Assembly (NCBI GenBank): GCA_024234215.1 | Contig: JACKOQ010000005.1 | Coordinates: 124,001 to 188,000, forward strand | Reading direction: 5' to 3' | Origin: Pseudomonadales bacterium | GTDB taxonomy: Bacteria > Pseudomonadota > Gammaproteobacteria > Pseudomonadales > UBA5862 | Length of the DNA stretch: 64,000 nucleotides | Shown here: positions 32,796 to 41,493 of the stretch, piece by piece | Layout of the letters: each line of letters begins with the position of its first letter | Position numbering within the stretch: the stretch's first letter is position 1 | Program-made: the position numbers and the translations under genes | Notes under the pieces: model-generated | What the model saw: the letters and a program-made list of their open reading frames with translations, nothing else | Database searches by the model: none | Told to the model about the DNA's origin: nothing

Positions 32796-33532
32796 GGCCG
32801 CCGTGCGTTGCGCATCAGTGCCTTGATGTCGCGCACCGCCTGCTTGAGACCAGTGAAGAGCGCGCGGGCGATGATGGCGTGGCCGATGTTGAGTTCGTTG
32901 AGTTCGGCAATGGCGGCGATCGGCTCGACGTTGTGGTAGTGCAGGCCATGGCCGGCATTGACGATCAGTCCGAGCTGATGGGCTTGGGTGGCCGCCTGCT
33001 GCAGCCGTTGCAGTTCGGCACTGCTCTCGCCAGCAGGGAGTTCGGCATAGTGGCCGGTGTGCAGTTCGATGGCCTTGGCGCGACAGCGCACGGCAGCGTC
33101 GATCTGCGCCGGATCGGCATCGATGAACAGCGACACCTCGATGCCGACCGCCTGCATCCGGCCGACCGCCGCAGTGATGCGCGCTTCGTGGGCGAGCAGG
33201 TCGAGCCCACCCTCGGTGGTCAGCTCCTGCCGTTTTTCCGGCACCAGGCAGACATGGGCCGGCCGCAGATCGAGCGCAAAGTCGACCATCTCGTCGGTCA
33301 CCGCCATCTCCAGGTTGACCCGGGTCTGGCAGAGCTGCTGGATCAGCCGGACATCCCGCTCCTGGATGTGACGGCGGTCTTCGCGCAGATGGAGGGTGAT
33401 GCCGTCGGCACCCGCCTCCTCGGCCTCGAACGCGGCCTGCACCGGATCGGGATAGCGGGTGCCACGCGCCTGGCGCAGGGTGGCGACATGGTCGATGTTG
33501 ACACCCAGAAGCAGAAGGTCAGTGCTGGTCAT
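32792..33532 (-). CDS. pdxJ: Pyridoxine 5'-phosphate synthase
   Basis: Condenses 3-amino-1-hydroxyacetone phosphate with deoxyxylulose 5-phosphate to pyridoxine phosphate. 246-residue TIM barrel with family marks LGVNIDHVATLRQARGTRYPDP, GITLHLREDRRHI, VTLVPEK-type HVCLVPEKRQELTTEGGLD, IELHTGHYA and VNAGHGLHYHNV. The ATG at 33532 gives the standard length. Its start overlaps the end of recO by 14 bp. Confidence 0.95.
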   Translation of the reverse strand: MTSTDLLLLGVNIDHVATLRQARGTRYPDPVQAAFEAEEAGADGITLHLREDRRHIQERDVRLIQQLCQTRVNLEMAVTDEMVDFALDLRPAHVCLVPEKRQELTTEGGLDLLAHEARITAAVGRMQAVGIEVSLFIDADPAQIDAAVRCRAKAIELHTGHYAELPAGESSAELQRLQQAATQAHQLGLIVNAGHGLHYHNVEPIAAIAELNELNIGHAIIARALFTGLKQAVRDIKALMRNARRP

Positions 33533-34316
33533 GGAGGCCTTGTGTGTCTCGGTCGGCACCCATCGACAGCGCCACTCTGGCACGTCGATAGAGCGCCCGG
33601 GTTTGCAGGGGACGCCCGCGCAGGTGCGGCGCCAGCGCCAGTTCGTTCAGCCTTTTTGCCGCCTGCAGCGCTGCCGACTCGCTCAGTCGATCATGTGCCA
33701 GCGCCAACAGGATGGCACCACTGAAGCAGTCATGGCCGCTGGCTGCCTCGTGGCGGGCCAACTCGATGAAACCCACGGCCGGGTCGAACCGGTAGCTGCT
33801 GGCCACATCGATTTGCAGTGCGCCGTCCAGGGTGTGGTCGAAGGAGATGGCGTAACCCAGTTCGGTCAGCAGCCGCCATTCGAACCGGCGCAGCAGCGGC
33901 GCCACCGCCTCGTCACCAGCCAGCGCGGTCACTGTGCGGCCATAGGCCTGGAACAGCGCCGGATGGGGGTCGAATGGACTCAACAGCCGCAACAGGAGCT
34001 CGTTCAGGTAGCAGCCGCTCCACCAGCGTTCGCCGCGCAGGGTCAGTGCCATGCCGCTGGCTTCGGCGGCGGTCAGGCTCTTCAGTTCGCCGCGCCCGCT
34101 CCAGGCCAGCCGCAGCGGTGCGAAGGGTTGCAGCAGCGCGCCCAGCAGCCGCCCGTTTCTGCTGCCGCCACGGCTGCCACGGGCCACCAGCCGCAGCAGA
34201 CCCGCTTCGCGCGTCAGGCAGTCGAGCAGTTGGCCATGCTCCTGATAGGGTCGATGGTGAAGCACGAACGCCGCCTCGGCCGTGCCATCTCCGGGACGGG
34301 TCGATCCCAGTGTCAT
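33519..34316 (-). CDS. recO: DNA repair protein RecO
   Basis: RecFOR-pathway mediator that helps load RecA. 265 residues: N-terminal OB fold (AFVLHHRPYQEHGQLLDCLTREAGLLRLVARGSR), helical middle (YLNELLLRLLSPFDPHPALFQAYGRTV). It lacks the four zinc cysteines of many RecO proteins, as is common in gammaproteobacteria. The start codon overlaps the era stop (ATGA) and the end overlaps pdxJ. Confidence 0.92.
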   Translation of the reverse strand: MTLGSTRPGDGTAEAAFVLHHRPYQEHGQLLDCLTREAGLLRLVARGSRGGSRNGRLLGALLQPFAPLRLAWSGRGELKSLTAAEASGMALTLRGERWWSGCYLNELLLRLLSPFDPHPALFQAYGRTVTALAGDEAVAPLLRRFEWRLLTELGYAISFDHTLDGALQIDVASSYRFDPAVGFIELARHEAASGHDCFSGAILLALAHDRLSESAALQAAKRLNELALAPHLRGRPLQTRALYRRARVALSMGADRDTQGLHDQH

Positions 34317-35224
34317 TCCCGCTCCTGATACCCCAGACTCTTCAGGGCCCGCTCGTCATCCGACCAGCCCCGTTTGACCTTGACCCAGGTGGTGAGCATC
34401 ACCCGGTTGCCGAACAGCCGCTCCATGTCGAGCCGCGCCTCCTGGCCAATGCGCTTCAACCGTTCGCCACCCTGGCCGATCAGAATTTTCTTCTGCCCTT
34501 CACGCTCGACGTAGATCAGCGCATTGATGTGGACGATCTCATTCTCGACCACAAAGCGCTCGATCTCGACTGCCACCTGGTAGGGGATCTCCTCGCCCAG
34601 TTGACGCATGATCTTCTCGCGGATCAGTTCGGCGGCCAGAAAACGTTCGCTGCGGTCGGTCAGCTCTTCGTCGCCGTAGAGGTGGTCGGCCAGCGGCAGT
34701 CGCTCGGCCACTGTCTGTTCCAGCAGCTCGATCTGCTGCCCCTGTTTGGCCGAAACCGGCAGCAGCGCGGCAAAGGCAAAGCGCCTGCTCAGCGTGTCGA
34801 GATAAGGCAGCAGCAGCCCCTTGTCGGAGAGCCGGTCGATCTTGTTCAGCACGGCAATGACCGGCACCTGGCCCTGCCGGAGCCCTTCGAGCACGCTCTC
34901 ATCCTCTTCGGTGAAGAGACCGGCCTCCAGCACCCAGAGCACCAGATCGACCTCGAGCAGTGCCGAACGCGCCTCCCGGTTCATGAAGCGGTTGATCGCA
35001 CGGGTCGGCTTCTGTTGCAGGCCCGGCGTGTCGATGTAGATGGCCTGTACCGGCCCGTCGGTCTTGATGCCGAGAATGCGGTGACGCGTGGTCTGCGGCT
35101 TGCGTGAGGTGATGCTGAGCTTCTGGCCGAGGATGCGGTTGAGCAGGGTCGACTTGCCGACATTGGGCCGGCCGACGATGGCGACCAGACCGCAGCGGCT
35201 GGCAGTCGTGCCGTGGTCACTCAT
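34313..35224 (-). CDS. era: GTPase Era
   Basis: Ribosome-associated GTPase that binds the 3' end of 16S rRNA in 30S maturation. 303 residues: G1 GRPNVGKST, G2 region KPQTTRH, G3 DTPG, G4 NKID, G5 VSAKQG. The C-terminal KH domain is marked by KKILIGQGGERLKRIGQEARLDMERL. The ATG at 35224 overlaps the rnc stop (ATGA), the usual rnc-era coupling. Confidence 0.96.
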   Translation of the reverse strand: MSDHGTTASRCGLVAIVGRPNVGKSTLLNRILGQKLSITSRKPQTTRHRILGIKTDGPVQAIYIDTPGLQQKPTRAINRFMNREARSALLEVDLVLWVLEAGLFTEEDESVLEGLRQGQVPVIAVLNKIDRLSDKGLLLPYLDTLSRRFAFAALLPVSAKQGQQIELLEQTVAERLPLADHLYGDEELTDRSERFLAAELIREKIMRQLGEEIPYQVAVEIERFVVENEIVHINALIYVEREGQKKILIGQGGERLKRIGQEARLDMERLFGNRVMLTTWVKVKRGWSDDERALKSLGYQERE

Positions 35225-35904
35225 GTTTCGATGGCCTCCAGTTGCTTCAGGGCAGTGCTGGCCGCCATCTGCTCGGCCAGCCGGCGGCTGTTGCCGCTGC
35301 CAAGCGCCGGTTCTGCCAGCAACGGATGGTGGCACTCGACATGGAAGGTCTGGGCGTGCGCCTTGCCTTCGACCCGCACCACCCGGTAGTCGGGCAGTGG
35401 CTGGTGCCGGGCCTGCAGATGCTCCTGCAGGCGGGTCTTGGGGTCCTTCTGCGGATCATCGAGCGACAGTTGCGACAGCCGCGGTTCGAACCAGTTGAGC
35501 AGGTGACGGCGGCACTCATCGAAACCCGCCTCCAGATAGATGGCGCCAATGACTGCCTCCATCGCGTCGGCCAGAATCGAATCACGGCGAAACCCGCCGC
35601 TCTTGAGCTCTCCGGGTCCCAGCCGCAGGTAGTCGCCCAGTTCGAACTCCCGCGCCAGCTCCGAGAGGGTCTGCCCCCGCACCAGCCGGGCGCGCAGCCG
35701 GGTCAGCTTGCCTTCACGCGCGCTCTTGAAGCGGTTGAACAGCTCCTCGGTGATGACGAAGCCGAGCACCGAGTCACCCAGCAGTTCGAGCCGCTCGTTG
35801 CTGCCACTGGCATGGCTGCTGTGGGTCAATGCCTCTTCGAGCAGTCGCGGGTCGTTGAACAGATAACCAAGTCGCTGCTGGAGACTGGAGAGCGGTCTGT
35901 TCAA
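35221..35904 (-). CDS. rnc: Ribonuclease III
   Basis: Double-strand-specific RNase that processes rRNA precursors. 227 residues: signature NERLELLGDSVLGFV (catalytic Glu and Asp, about 37-51), second acidic cluster ILADAMEAVIGAIYLEAG, then a double-stranded-RNA-binding domain (DPKTRLQEHLQARHQPLPDY ... SRRLAEQMAASTAL). Overlaps the DUF4845 gene upstream by 4 bp and era downstream by 4 bp. Confidence 0.97.
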   Translation of the reverse strand: MNRPLSSLQQRLGYLFNDPRLLEEALTHSSHASGSNERLELLGDSVLGFVITEELFNRFKSAREGKLTRLRARLVRGQTLSELAREFELGDYLRLGPGELKSGGFRRDSILADAMEAVIGAIYLEAGFDECRRHLLNWFEPRLSQLSLDDPQKDPKTRLQEHLQARHQPLPDYRVVRVEGKAHAQTFHVECHHPLLAEPALGSGNSRRLAEQMAASTALKQLEAIET

Positions 35905-36275
35905 GGGCGCCGGGCTTCGAAGTGGTTCTTGAAATGGACCAGCGCCTCGACGTTGGCGATGATCGGCACCGCCACGTCGTAGTTGACATCGACCACCAGC
36001 TTTCCATCGACCTCCTCGACCTTCACCGCCTTGCCGTCGACATTGCGGATGTTGTTGATCTGAAAGCGGGTCATCAGCAGGTTTTTCACTTCACTGGGCG
36101 ATTTCTGGCTGATCTGCGGCACCTCTTCGAGCGACTTCACCGCCGCCGCGACAAAGGAGTTGTCGAGATAGAGCGGTACCAGCCTGAATGCCAGCAACAA
36201 CAGAAAACCGGTGACGGTCAGAAAATAGAGCATCGCCAGCATCGATGCGCCGCGCTGCCGGGTGAGTGTCGTCAT
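35901..36275 (-). CDS. DUF4845 membrane protein
   Basis: 124 residues, family of unknown function regularly found between lepB and rnc. It has a pilin-like start (TRQRGASMLAMLYFLTVTGFLLLLAFRLVPLY): a short basic leader, then one transmembrane segment, and a soluble domain ending in VNYDVAVPIIANVEALVHFKNHFE. The leader is not a perfect prepilin peptidase site. It overlaps rnc by 4 bp and lies 28 bp after lepB. Confidence 0.85.
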   Translation of the reverse strand: MTTLTRQRGASMLAMLYFLTVTGFLLLLAFRLVPLYLDNSFVAAAVKSLEEVPQISQKSPSEVKNLLMTRFQINNIRNVDGKAVKVEEVDGKLVVDVNYDVAVPIIANVEALVHFKNHFEARRP

Positions 36276-36303
36276 CGCTGTTCCTCCGAAGCTGAAACCC
36301 AAC

Positions 36304-37077
36304 TCAATGAATCAGACCATCGCGGCCAAAACTCGGAATCGACCAGAAGCTCGGCCAGTGCATCCAGATCACGAACGCCTTGCCCACCACCAGTTCATCG
36401 GGCACCAGACCCCAGACGCGGCTGTCGCTGCTGTTGTCACGGTTGTCGCCCATCACGAAGTAGTAGCCTTGCGGAATGACCCACTCGCGCACCCGCCCCT
36501 GAAGCGGCGCCGTGTGCTGGATGGCATAGCTGACGCTGCCGAGTGTCTCCTGCAGCAGTTCGAGCTGCGGCGCCTCGACCGGCAGGGCGGCGACGAACCG
36601 TTGCGGAACCGGCTGGCCATTGATCGTCAGTCGCCGGTTCTCGTAGCGCACCGTATCGCCACCCACGCCGATGACCCGCTTGATGAAGTTGGTGTCAGGC
36701 TTGTGCGGCGGCCTGAACACCATCACATCACCCCGCTGCGGATCACCCACCGCAACCACCTTGGTGCCGACCACCGGCAGGCGGACGCCGTAACTGTACT
36801 TGTTGACCAGAATGAAGTCGCCCACTTCGAGCGTCGGAATCATCGAACCGGAGGGAATCTGGAACGGCTCGAACAGGAACGAGCGCAGCACCAGCACGAT
36901 CAGCAGCACCGGAAAAAAGGATTTCGAATACTCGACCCAGACCGGTTCACTCGGCGCGGCGGCCACCGATGTCGCCTGGGCCTGGCGGCGCGCAGCCAGC
37001 CAGAGCCGGTCGGCCAGCACCACCAGACCGGTCACGGCGGTGCCGACCACCAGAATCAGCGGCAGATCGATGTTCAT
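36304..37077 (-). CDS. lepB: Signal peptidase I
   Basis: Removes signal peptides at the outer face of the inner membrane. 257 residues: one clear N-terminal transmembrane segment (LPLILVVGTAVTGLVVLADRL) and a second near 65-80 (FFPVLLIVLVLRSFLF). Catalytic Ser in PSGSMIPTLEVGD and Lys in NFIKRVIGVGGD; the GDNRDNSSDSR box is also present. Its ATG shares one base with the lepA stop (TGATG). Confidence 0.96.
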   Translation of the reverse strand: MNIDLPLILVVGTAVTGLVVLADRLWLAARRQAQATSVAAAPSEPVWVEYSKSFFPVLLIVLVLRSFLFEPFQIPSGSMIPTLEVGDFILVNKYSYGVRLPVVGTKVVAVGDPQRGDVMVFRPPHKPDTNFIKRVIGVGGDTVRYENRRLTINGQPVPQRFVAALPVEAPQLELLQETLGSVSYAIQHTAPLQGRVREWVIPQGYYFVMGDNRDNSSDSRVWGLVPDELVVGKAFVIWMHWPSFWSIPSFGRDGLIH

Positions 37078-38867
37078 CACTTGTCCACCTTCAACACGGC
37101 CAGGAAGGCCTCCTGTGGCACCTCGACCGAGCCAAGCTGCTTCATGCGTTTTTTGCCTTCTTTCTGTTTTTCAAGCAGTTTGCGCTTGCGCGACACATCG
37201 CCTCCATAACATTTGGCGGTGACATTCTTGCGCAACGCCTTGACCGTGGTGCGGGCCAGCACCTGTCCGCCGATCGCTGCCTGAATCGCCACATCGAACA
37301 TCTGCCGCGGAATCAGCTCGCGCAGCTTCTCGGCCACCTGGCGACCGCGCTGCTGCGCCTGCTGCCGATGCACGATCACCGCCAGCGCATCGACCTTGTC
37401 GCCATTGATCAGGATGTCGAGCCGCACCACGCTGGCCGGCTCGAAACGCTCGAAGCCGTAGTCGAGCGAGGCATAGCCACGGCTGACCGACTTGAGCCGG
37501 TCGAAGAAATCGAGCACCACCTCGCTCATCGGCAGTTCATAGACCAGCGAGGCCTGGTTGCCGTGGAATTGCAGATCCTTCTGCACGCCGCGCTTCTCGA
37601 CGCAGAGGTTGATCACGCCGCCGAGATACTGCTGCGGCACCAGAATGTTGGCGCGGCAGATCGGTTCGCGCACCTCCAGGATCTGGTTGGGATCGGGCAG
37701 CTTGGAGGGGTTGTCGACCAGCACCACCTTCTGCTCCTTGGTCAATACCTCATAGACCACCGTCGGCGCCGTCGTGATCAGGTTGAGGTCATACTCCCGC
37801 TCCAGCCGCTCCTGGATGATCTCCATGTGCAACATGCCGAGAAAACCGCAGCGAAAACCGAAACCGAGCGCATCCGAACTCTCCGGCTCGTAGAACAGCG
37901 AGGCATCGTTCAGGGTCAGCTTGGACAATGCCTCACGAAAGGCCTCGTAATCCTCGGAGTTGACGGTGAAGAGCCCGGCATAGACCTGCGGCTTGATGCG
38001 GGCGAAACCGGCCAGCGCCTCCACCTCGGGCGTCGCGGCATGGGTGATGGTGTCACCGACCGGCGCGCCCTTCACCTCCTTGATGCCGGCCACCACATAG
38101 CCGACCTCGCCGGCGCTCAGCAGTCCGGTTTCGGTGCGCTTGGGGGTGAAGATGCCGATGCCCTCGGCCTGGTGGCTGCGGCCCACCGACTTGATCAGAA
38201 TCTTGTCGCCCTTTTTGATCTGTCCCTGCATCACCCGCACCAGCGACACCACCCCCAGGTAGTTGTCGAACCAGGAGTCGATGATCAGGGCCTGCAGCGG
38301 TGCCGCGGCATCGCCGACCGGTGGCGGCATCACCTCGATCAGCTTTTCCAGCAGCTCCTCGACCCCCTGACCGGTCTTGGCGCTGACCAGCACCGCCTGA
38401 TGGGTGTCGATGCCGATGATCTCCTCGATCTCGCGGCAGACCCGTTCGGGATCGGCCTGCGGCAGGTCGATCTTGTTCAGCACCGGCAGCACCTCGAGCC
38501 CCTGCTCGATGGCGGTGTAACAGTTGGCCACCGATTGCGCCTCGACCCCCTGTGCGGCGTCGACCACCAGCAGTGCCCCTTCGCAGGCGGCCAGCGAACG
38601 TGACACCTCATAGGAGAAGTCGACGTGGCCCGGCGTGTCGATCAGATTGAGCTGATAGGTCAGCCCATCACGCGCCTTGTAATGCAGCGTGACGCTCTGC
38701 GCCTTGATGGTGATGCCGCGCTCGCGCTCGATGTCCATCGAGTCGAGCACCTGCGCGGACATCTCCCGCTCGCTGAGACCACCGCAGATCTGGATGAAGC
38801 GATCCGCCAGCGTCGATTTTCCATGGTCGATGTGGGCGATGATCGAAAAATTGCGTATCTGCTGCAT
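37077..38867 (-). CDS. lepA: Elongation factor 4 (LepA)
   Basis: Ribosome-dependent translational GTPase. 596 residues starting MQQIRNFSIIAHIDHGKSTL: G1 AHIDHGKST, G3 DTPGHVDF, G4 NKIDLPQADP. Also the LepA-specific C-terminal domain (KCYGGDVSRKRKLLEKQKEGKKRMK). I use the ATG at 38867; upstream in-frame sequence is not conserved. It is the first gene of the lepA-acpS series. Confidence 0.97.
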   Translation of the reverse strand: MQQIRNFSIIAHIDHGKSTLADRFIQICGGLSEREMSAQVLDSMDIERERGITIKAQSVTLHYKARDGLTYQLNLIDTPGHVDFSYEVSRSLAACEGALLVVDAAQGVEAQSVANCYTAIEQGLEVLPVLNKIDLPQADPERVCREIEEIIGIDTHQAVLVSAKTGQGVEELLEKLIEVMPPPVGDAAAPLQALIIDSWFDNYLGVVSLVRVMQGQIKKGDKILIKSVGRSHQAEGIGIFTPKRTETGLLSAGEVGYVVAGIKEVKGAPVGDTITHAATPEVEALAGFARIKPQVYAGLFTVNSEDYEAFREALSKLTLNDASLFYEPESSDALGFGFRCGFLGMLHMEIIQERLEREYDLNLITTAPTVVYEVLTKEQKVVLVDNPSKLPDPNQILEVREPICRANILVPQQYLGGVINLCVEKRGVQKDLQFHGNQASLVYELPMSEVVLDFFDRLKSVSRGYASLDYGFERFEPASVVRLDILINGDKVDALAVIVHRQQAQQRGRQVAEKLRELIPRQMFDVAIQAAIGGQVLARTTVKALRKNVTAKCYGGDVSRKRKLLEKQKEGKKRMKQLGSVEVPQEAFLAVLKVDK

Positions 38868-39081
38868 GCTCACGTCGATCGGTTCACCGGCGGTGGGGTT
38901 AAAGGAGGGATGGACCGGCAAACGGCCCATAAAAGCTGCGGGATGCTAGCAAAGGCAGGGGAATTTTGCCATGCAAACCGCCCCACTCACTGCCATCCCG
39001 GTGTGGCTGACATGGCTGAATAACGGCTCCGGCAGGTCGGACGCCGATTCAGTGGAGCATGAAGCGGCATCCTCTGGGACG

Positions 39082-39462
39082 TCACCCCGCTCCCAGCAGT
39101 TCGATCGAATAGCCGTCGGGGTCCTTGACGAAGGCGAGCAGGGTCGAGCCATGCTGCATCGGTCCCGGTTCACGGCTGATCACGCCGCCGGCAGCGCGGA
39201 TGCGCTCGCAGGCGGCGTGGACATCCTCGACCTCGATCGCGATATGGCCATAGCCGTTGCCCAGCTCGTAGTGGTCGGTGTCCCAGTTGTGGGTCAGTTC
39301 GATCTGGGCGCCGGGGTCATCGTCGAAGGCGAGAAAGGCCAGCGTGAAGCGCCCCTGCGGATACTCCTTGCGGCGCAGCAGCCGCATGCCGAGCACCCGC
39401 TGATAGAAATCGATCGACCGATCGAGGTCGGTGACACGCAGCATGGTGTGCAGAATGCGCAT
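39082..39462 (-). CDS. gloA: Lactoylglutathione lyase (glyoxalase I)
   Basis: Isomerises the methylglyoxal-glutathione hemithioacetal to S-lactoylglutathione. 126 residues: MRILHTMLRVTDLDRSIDFYQRVLGMRLLRRKEYP, NWDTDHYELGNGYGHIAIEVEDV and KDPDGYSIELL. Metal ligands expected at His5, Glu in QIELTHN, His in YGHIAI and Glu in SIELL are all present, as in Ni-dependent E. coli GloA. The ATG lies 17 bp after the argG stop. Confidence 0.95.
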   Translation of the reverse strand: MRILHTMLRVTDLDRSIDFYQRVLGMRLLRRKEYPQGRFTLAFLAFDDDPGAQIELTHNWDTDHYELGNGYGHIAIEVEDVHAACERIRAAGGVISREPGPMQHGSTLLAFVKDPDGYSIELLGAG

Positions 39463-39479
39463 GGTTTGGCGCTCCTTGG

Positions 39480-40694
39480 TCAAAGTTTGCGGCCACGGCG
39501 CGCGGCGATCCGCAGCCGCAGCGCATTGAGCTTGATGAAACCGCCGGCATCGGCCTGGTCGTAGGCGCCCTGGTCATCCTCGAAGGTGGCGATGCTGGCG
39601 TCGAACAGCGACTCATCCGAAGCGCGGCCAACGACGCTGACGTTGCCCTTGTAGAGCTTCAGCCGCACCTTGCCGTTGACATGCTGTTGCGACTGGTCGA
39701 TCAGCGCCTGCAGGCAGAGCCGTTCGGGCGACCACCAGTAGCCGTTGTAGATCAGCGAGGCATAGCGCGGCATCAGCTCATCCTTGAGGTGGGCCACCTC
39801 GCGGTCGAGGGTGATCGACTCGATGGCGCGGTGCGCCTTGAGCAGGATGGTACCAGCCGGGGTTTCGTAACAGCCGCGCGACTTCATGCCGACATAGCGG
39901 TTCTCGACGATGTCGGTGCGCCCTACCCCATGGGCACCCCCCAGCCGGTTCAGCTCCAGCATCACCTCGGCGGCCGATTTGGCGACGCCATCGATCGCCA
40001 CCACGTCGCCATTGACGAAAGTGAGCTCGACTTCGACCGCATGGTCGGGCGCCAGCTCCGGCGAGACGCTCCAGCGCCACATGCCCTCTTCCGGCTCGGC
40101 CCAGGGATCTTCGAGCACGGCGCCTTCGTAGGAGATGTGCAGCAGGTTGGCATCCATCGAGTAGGGCGAGGCGTTGCCCCGCTTCTGCTCGACGGCGATG
40201 CCATGTTGTTCGCAGTAGGCGAGCAGCTTTTCGCGCGAGTTGAGCGTCCACTCCCGCCATGGTGCGATCACGCGGATGCCCGGTTTGAGTGCATAGGCAC
40301 CCAGTTCGAAACGGACCTGGTCATTGCCCTTGCCGGTGGCGCCATGGGAGATGGCATCGGCGCCGGTCTCCTCGGCGATCTCGACCAGCCGGCGGGCGAT
40401 CAGCGGCCGGGCGATCGAGGTGCCGAGCAGGTACTCGCCCTCGTAGAGGGTGTTGGCGCGGAACATCGGAAAAACGTAGTCGCGAGCAAAGGTTTCGCGC
40501 AGATCCTCGATGTAGATCTCCTTGATGCCCATCGCCTGGGCCTTGGCGCGGGCCGGTTCGAGCTCTTCGCCCTGCCCCAGGTCGGCGGTGAAGGTGACCA
40601 CCTCGCAGTGGTAGGTCTCACGCAGCCAGTGGGCAATCACCGAGGTGTCGAGACCGCCGGAATAGGCCAGTACCACTTTTTTGATCGCAGACAT
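39480..40694 (-). CDS. argG: Argininosuccinate synthase
   Basis: Joins citrulline and aspartate with ATP in arginine synthesis. 404 residues: PP-loop VLAYSGGLDTSV, substrate regions ISHGATGKGNDQVRFE, KRGNASPYSMDANLLHISYEG, and VENRYVGMKSRGCYETP. This is the common bacterial form of about 400 residues rather than the longer E. coli type. The ATG at 40694 fits the family (MSAIKKVVLAYSGG). Confidence 0.97.
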   Translation of the reverse strand: MSAIKKVVLAYSGGLDTSVIAHWLRETYHCEVVTFTADLGQGEELEPARAKAQAMGIKEIYIEDLRETFARDYVFPMFRANTLYEGEYLLGTSIARPLIARRLVEIAEETGADAISHGATGKGNDQVRFELGAYALKPGIRVIAPWREWTLNSREKLLAYCEQHGIAVEQKRGNASPYSMDANLLHISYEGAVLEDPWAEPEEGMWRWSVSPELAPDHAVEVELTFVNGDVVAIDGVAKSAAEVMLELNRLGGAHGVGRTDIVENRYVGMKSRGCYETPAGTILLKAHRAIESITLDREVAHLKDELMPRYASLIYNGYWWSPERLCLQALIDQSQQHVNGKVRLKLYKGNVSVVGRASDESLFDASIATFEDDQGAYDQADAGGFIKLNALRLRIAARRGRKL

Positions 40695-40716
40695 GGGGCT
40701 CCTCAATCAGGGATGT

Positions 40717-41493
40717 TCAATGGGTGAATTCAAAGGGGTCGGCATCGAGATGGGCCGGAAAACCGGCCCGGAACCGCTGCAGTGCCGCCAGATCGAGCGT
40801 CGCGGTCAGCAGCGCCTCTTCGCCGGGTGCAGCCGCCAGCAGCGGTTCACCCAGCCAGTCGTAGAGTGCGCTGTCGCCGCTGTAGGCGTGGCCCTTGCCA
40901 TCCAGACCGACACGATTGACCGCCGCGACATAGCTGAGATTCTCGATCGCGCGCGCCGGCAGCAGCCGTTGCCAGGCACTGCTGCGCGCTGCCGGCCAGT
41001 TGGCGACGCACAGCAGCAGGTCGTAGTCGTCGCGGTTGCGACACCAGACCGGAAAGCGCAGGTCATAACAGATGATCGGTCGAATCCTGAAACCGTTCAG
41101 TGACATCACCACCGCCGATTCGCCGCTGCGGTAGTGGTGATGTTCGCCAGCCATGCGAAAACAGTGGCGTTTGTCGTAGTGGTGCAAGGCTCCATCAGGG
41201 GTGGCCCAGACGAAGCGGTTGTAACAGAGACCCTGCTCCTCGATCGCCAGCGAACCGCAGACGACGGCGTTGCGTGCCTGGGCGGTGGTGCGCAGCCAGG
41301 CGATGCCGCGGCCAGCCATGGGTTCGGCCTGCTGCTGACTCGCCATCGTGAAGCCGGTGGTGAACATCTCCGGCAGCACGATCAGGTCGACCGCCGCGAG
41401 CGGCGCCAGCAGCTGATCGAAGTGGGCCAGGTTGGCCTCGATGTCATGCCAGGCGAGATCGGCCTGCACCAGCGCCAATGTCAGAGTCGACAT
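40717..41493 (-). CDS. yafV: Omega-amidase, carbon-nitrogen hydrolase (YafV/Nit2 type)
   Basis: 258-residue nitrilase-superfamily amidase. Catalytic triad visible as Glu in LIVLPEMFTTGF, Lys in HHYDKRHCF and Cys in PIICYDLRFPVW. Relatives hydrolyse alpha-ketoglutaramate and alpha-ketosuccinamate, the by-products of glutamine and asparagine transaminases. It overlaps by 13 bp the aminotransferase gene that precedes it; that pairing supports a glutamine transaminase/omega-amidase couple, which pulls the last step of methionine salvage forward. Confidence 0.88.
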   Translation of the reverse strand: MSTLTLALVQADLAWHDIEANLAHFDQLLAPLAAVDLIVLPEMFTTGFTMASQQQAEPMAGRGIAWLRTTAQARNAVVCGSLAIEEQGLCYNRFVWATPDGALHHYDKRHCFRMAGEHHHYRSGESAVVMSLNGFRIRPIICYDLRFPVWCRNRDDYDLLLCVANWPAARSSAWQRLLPARAIENLSYVAAVNRVGLDGKGHAYSGDSALYDWLGEPLLAAAPGEEALLTATLDLAALQRFRAGFPAHLDADPFEFTH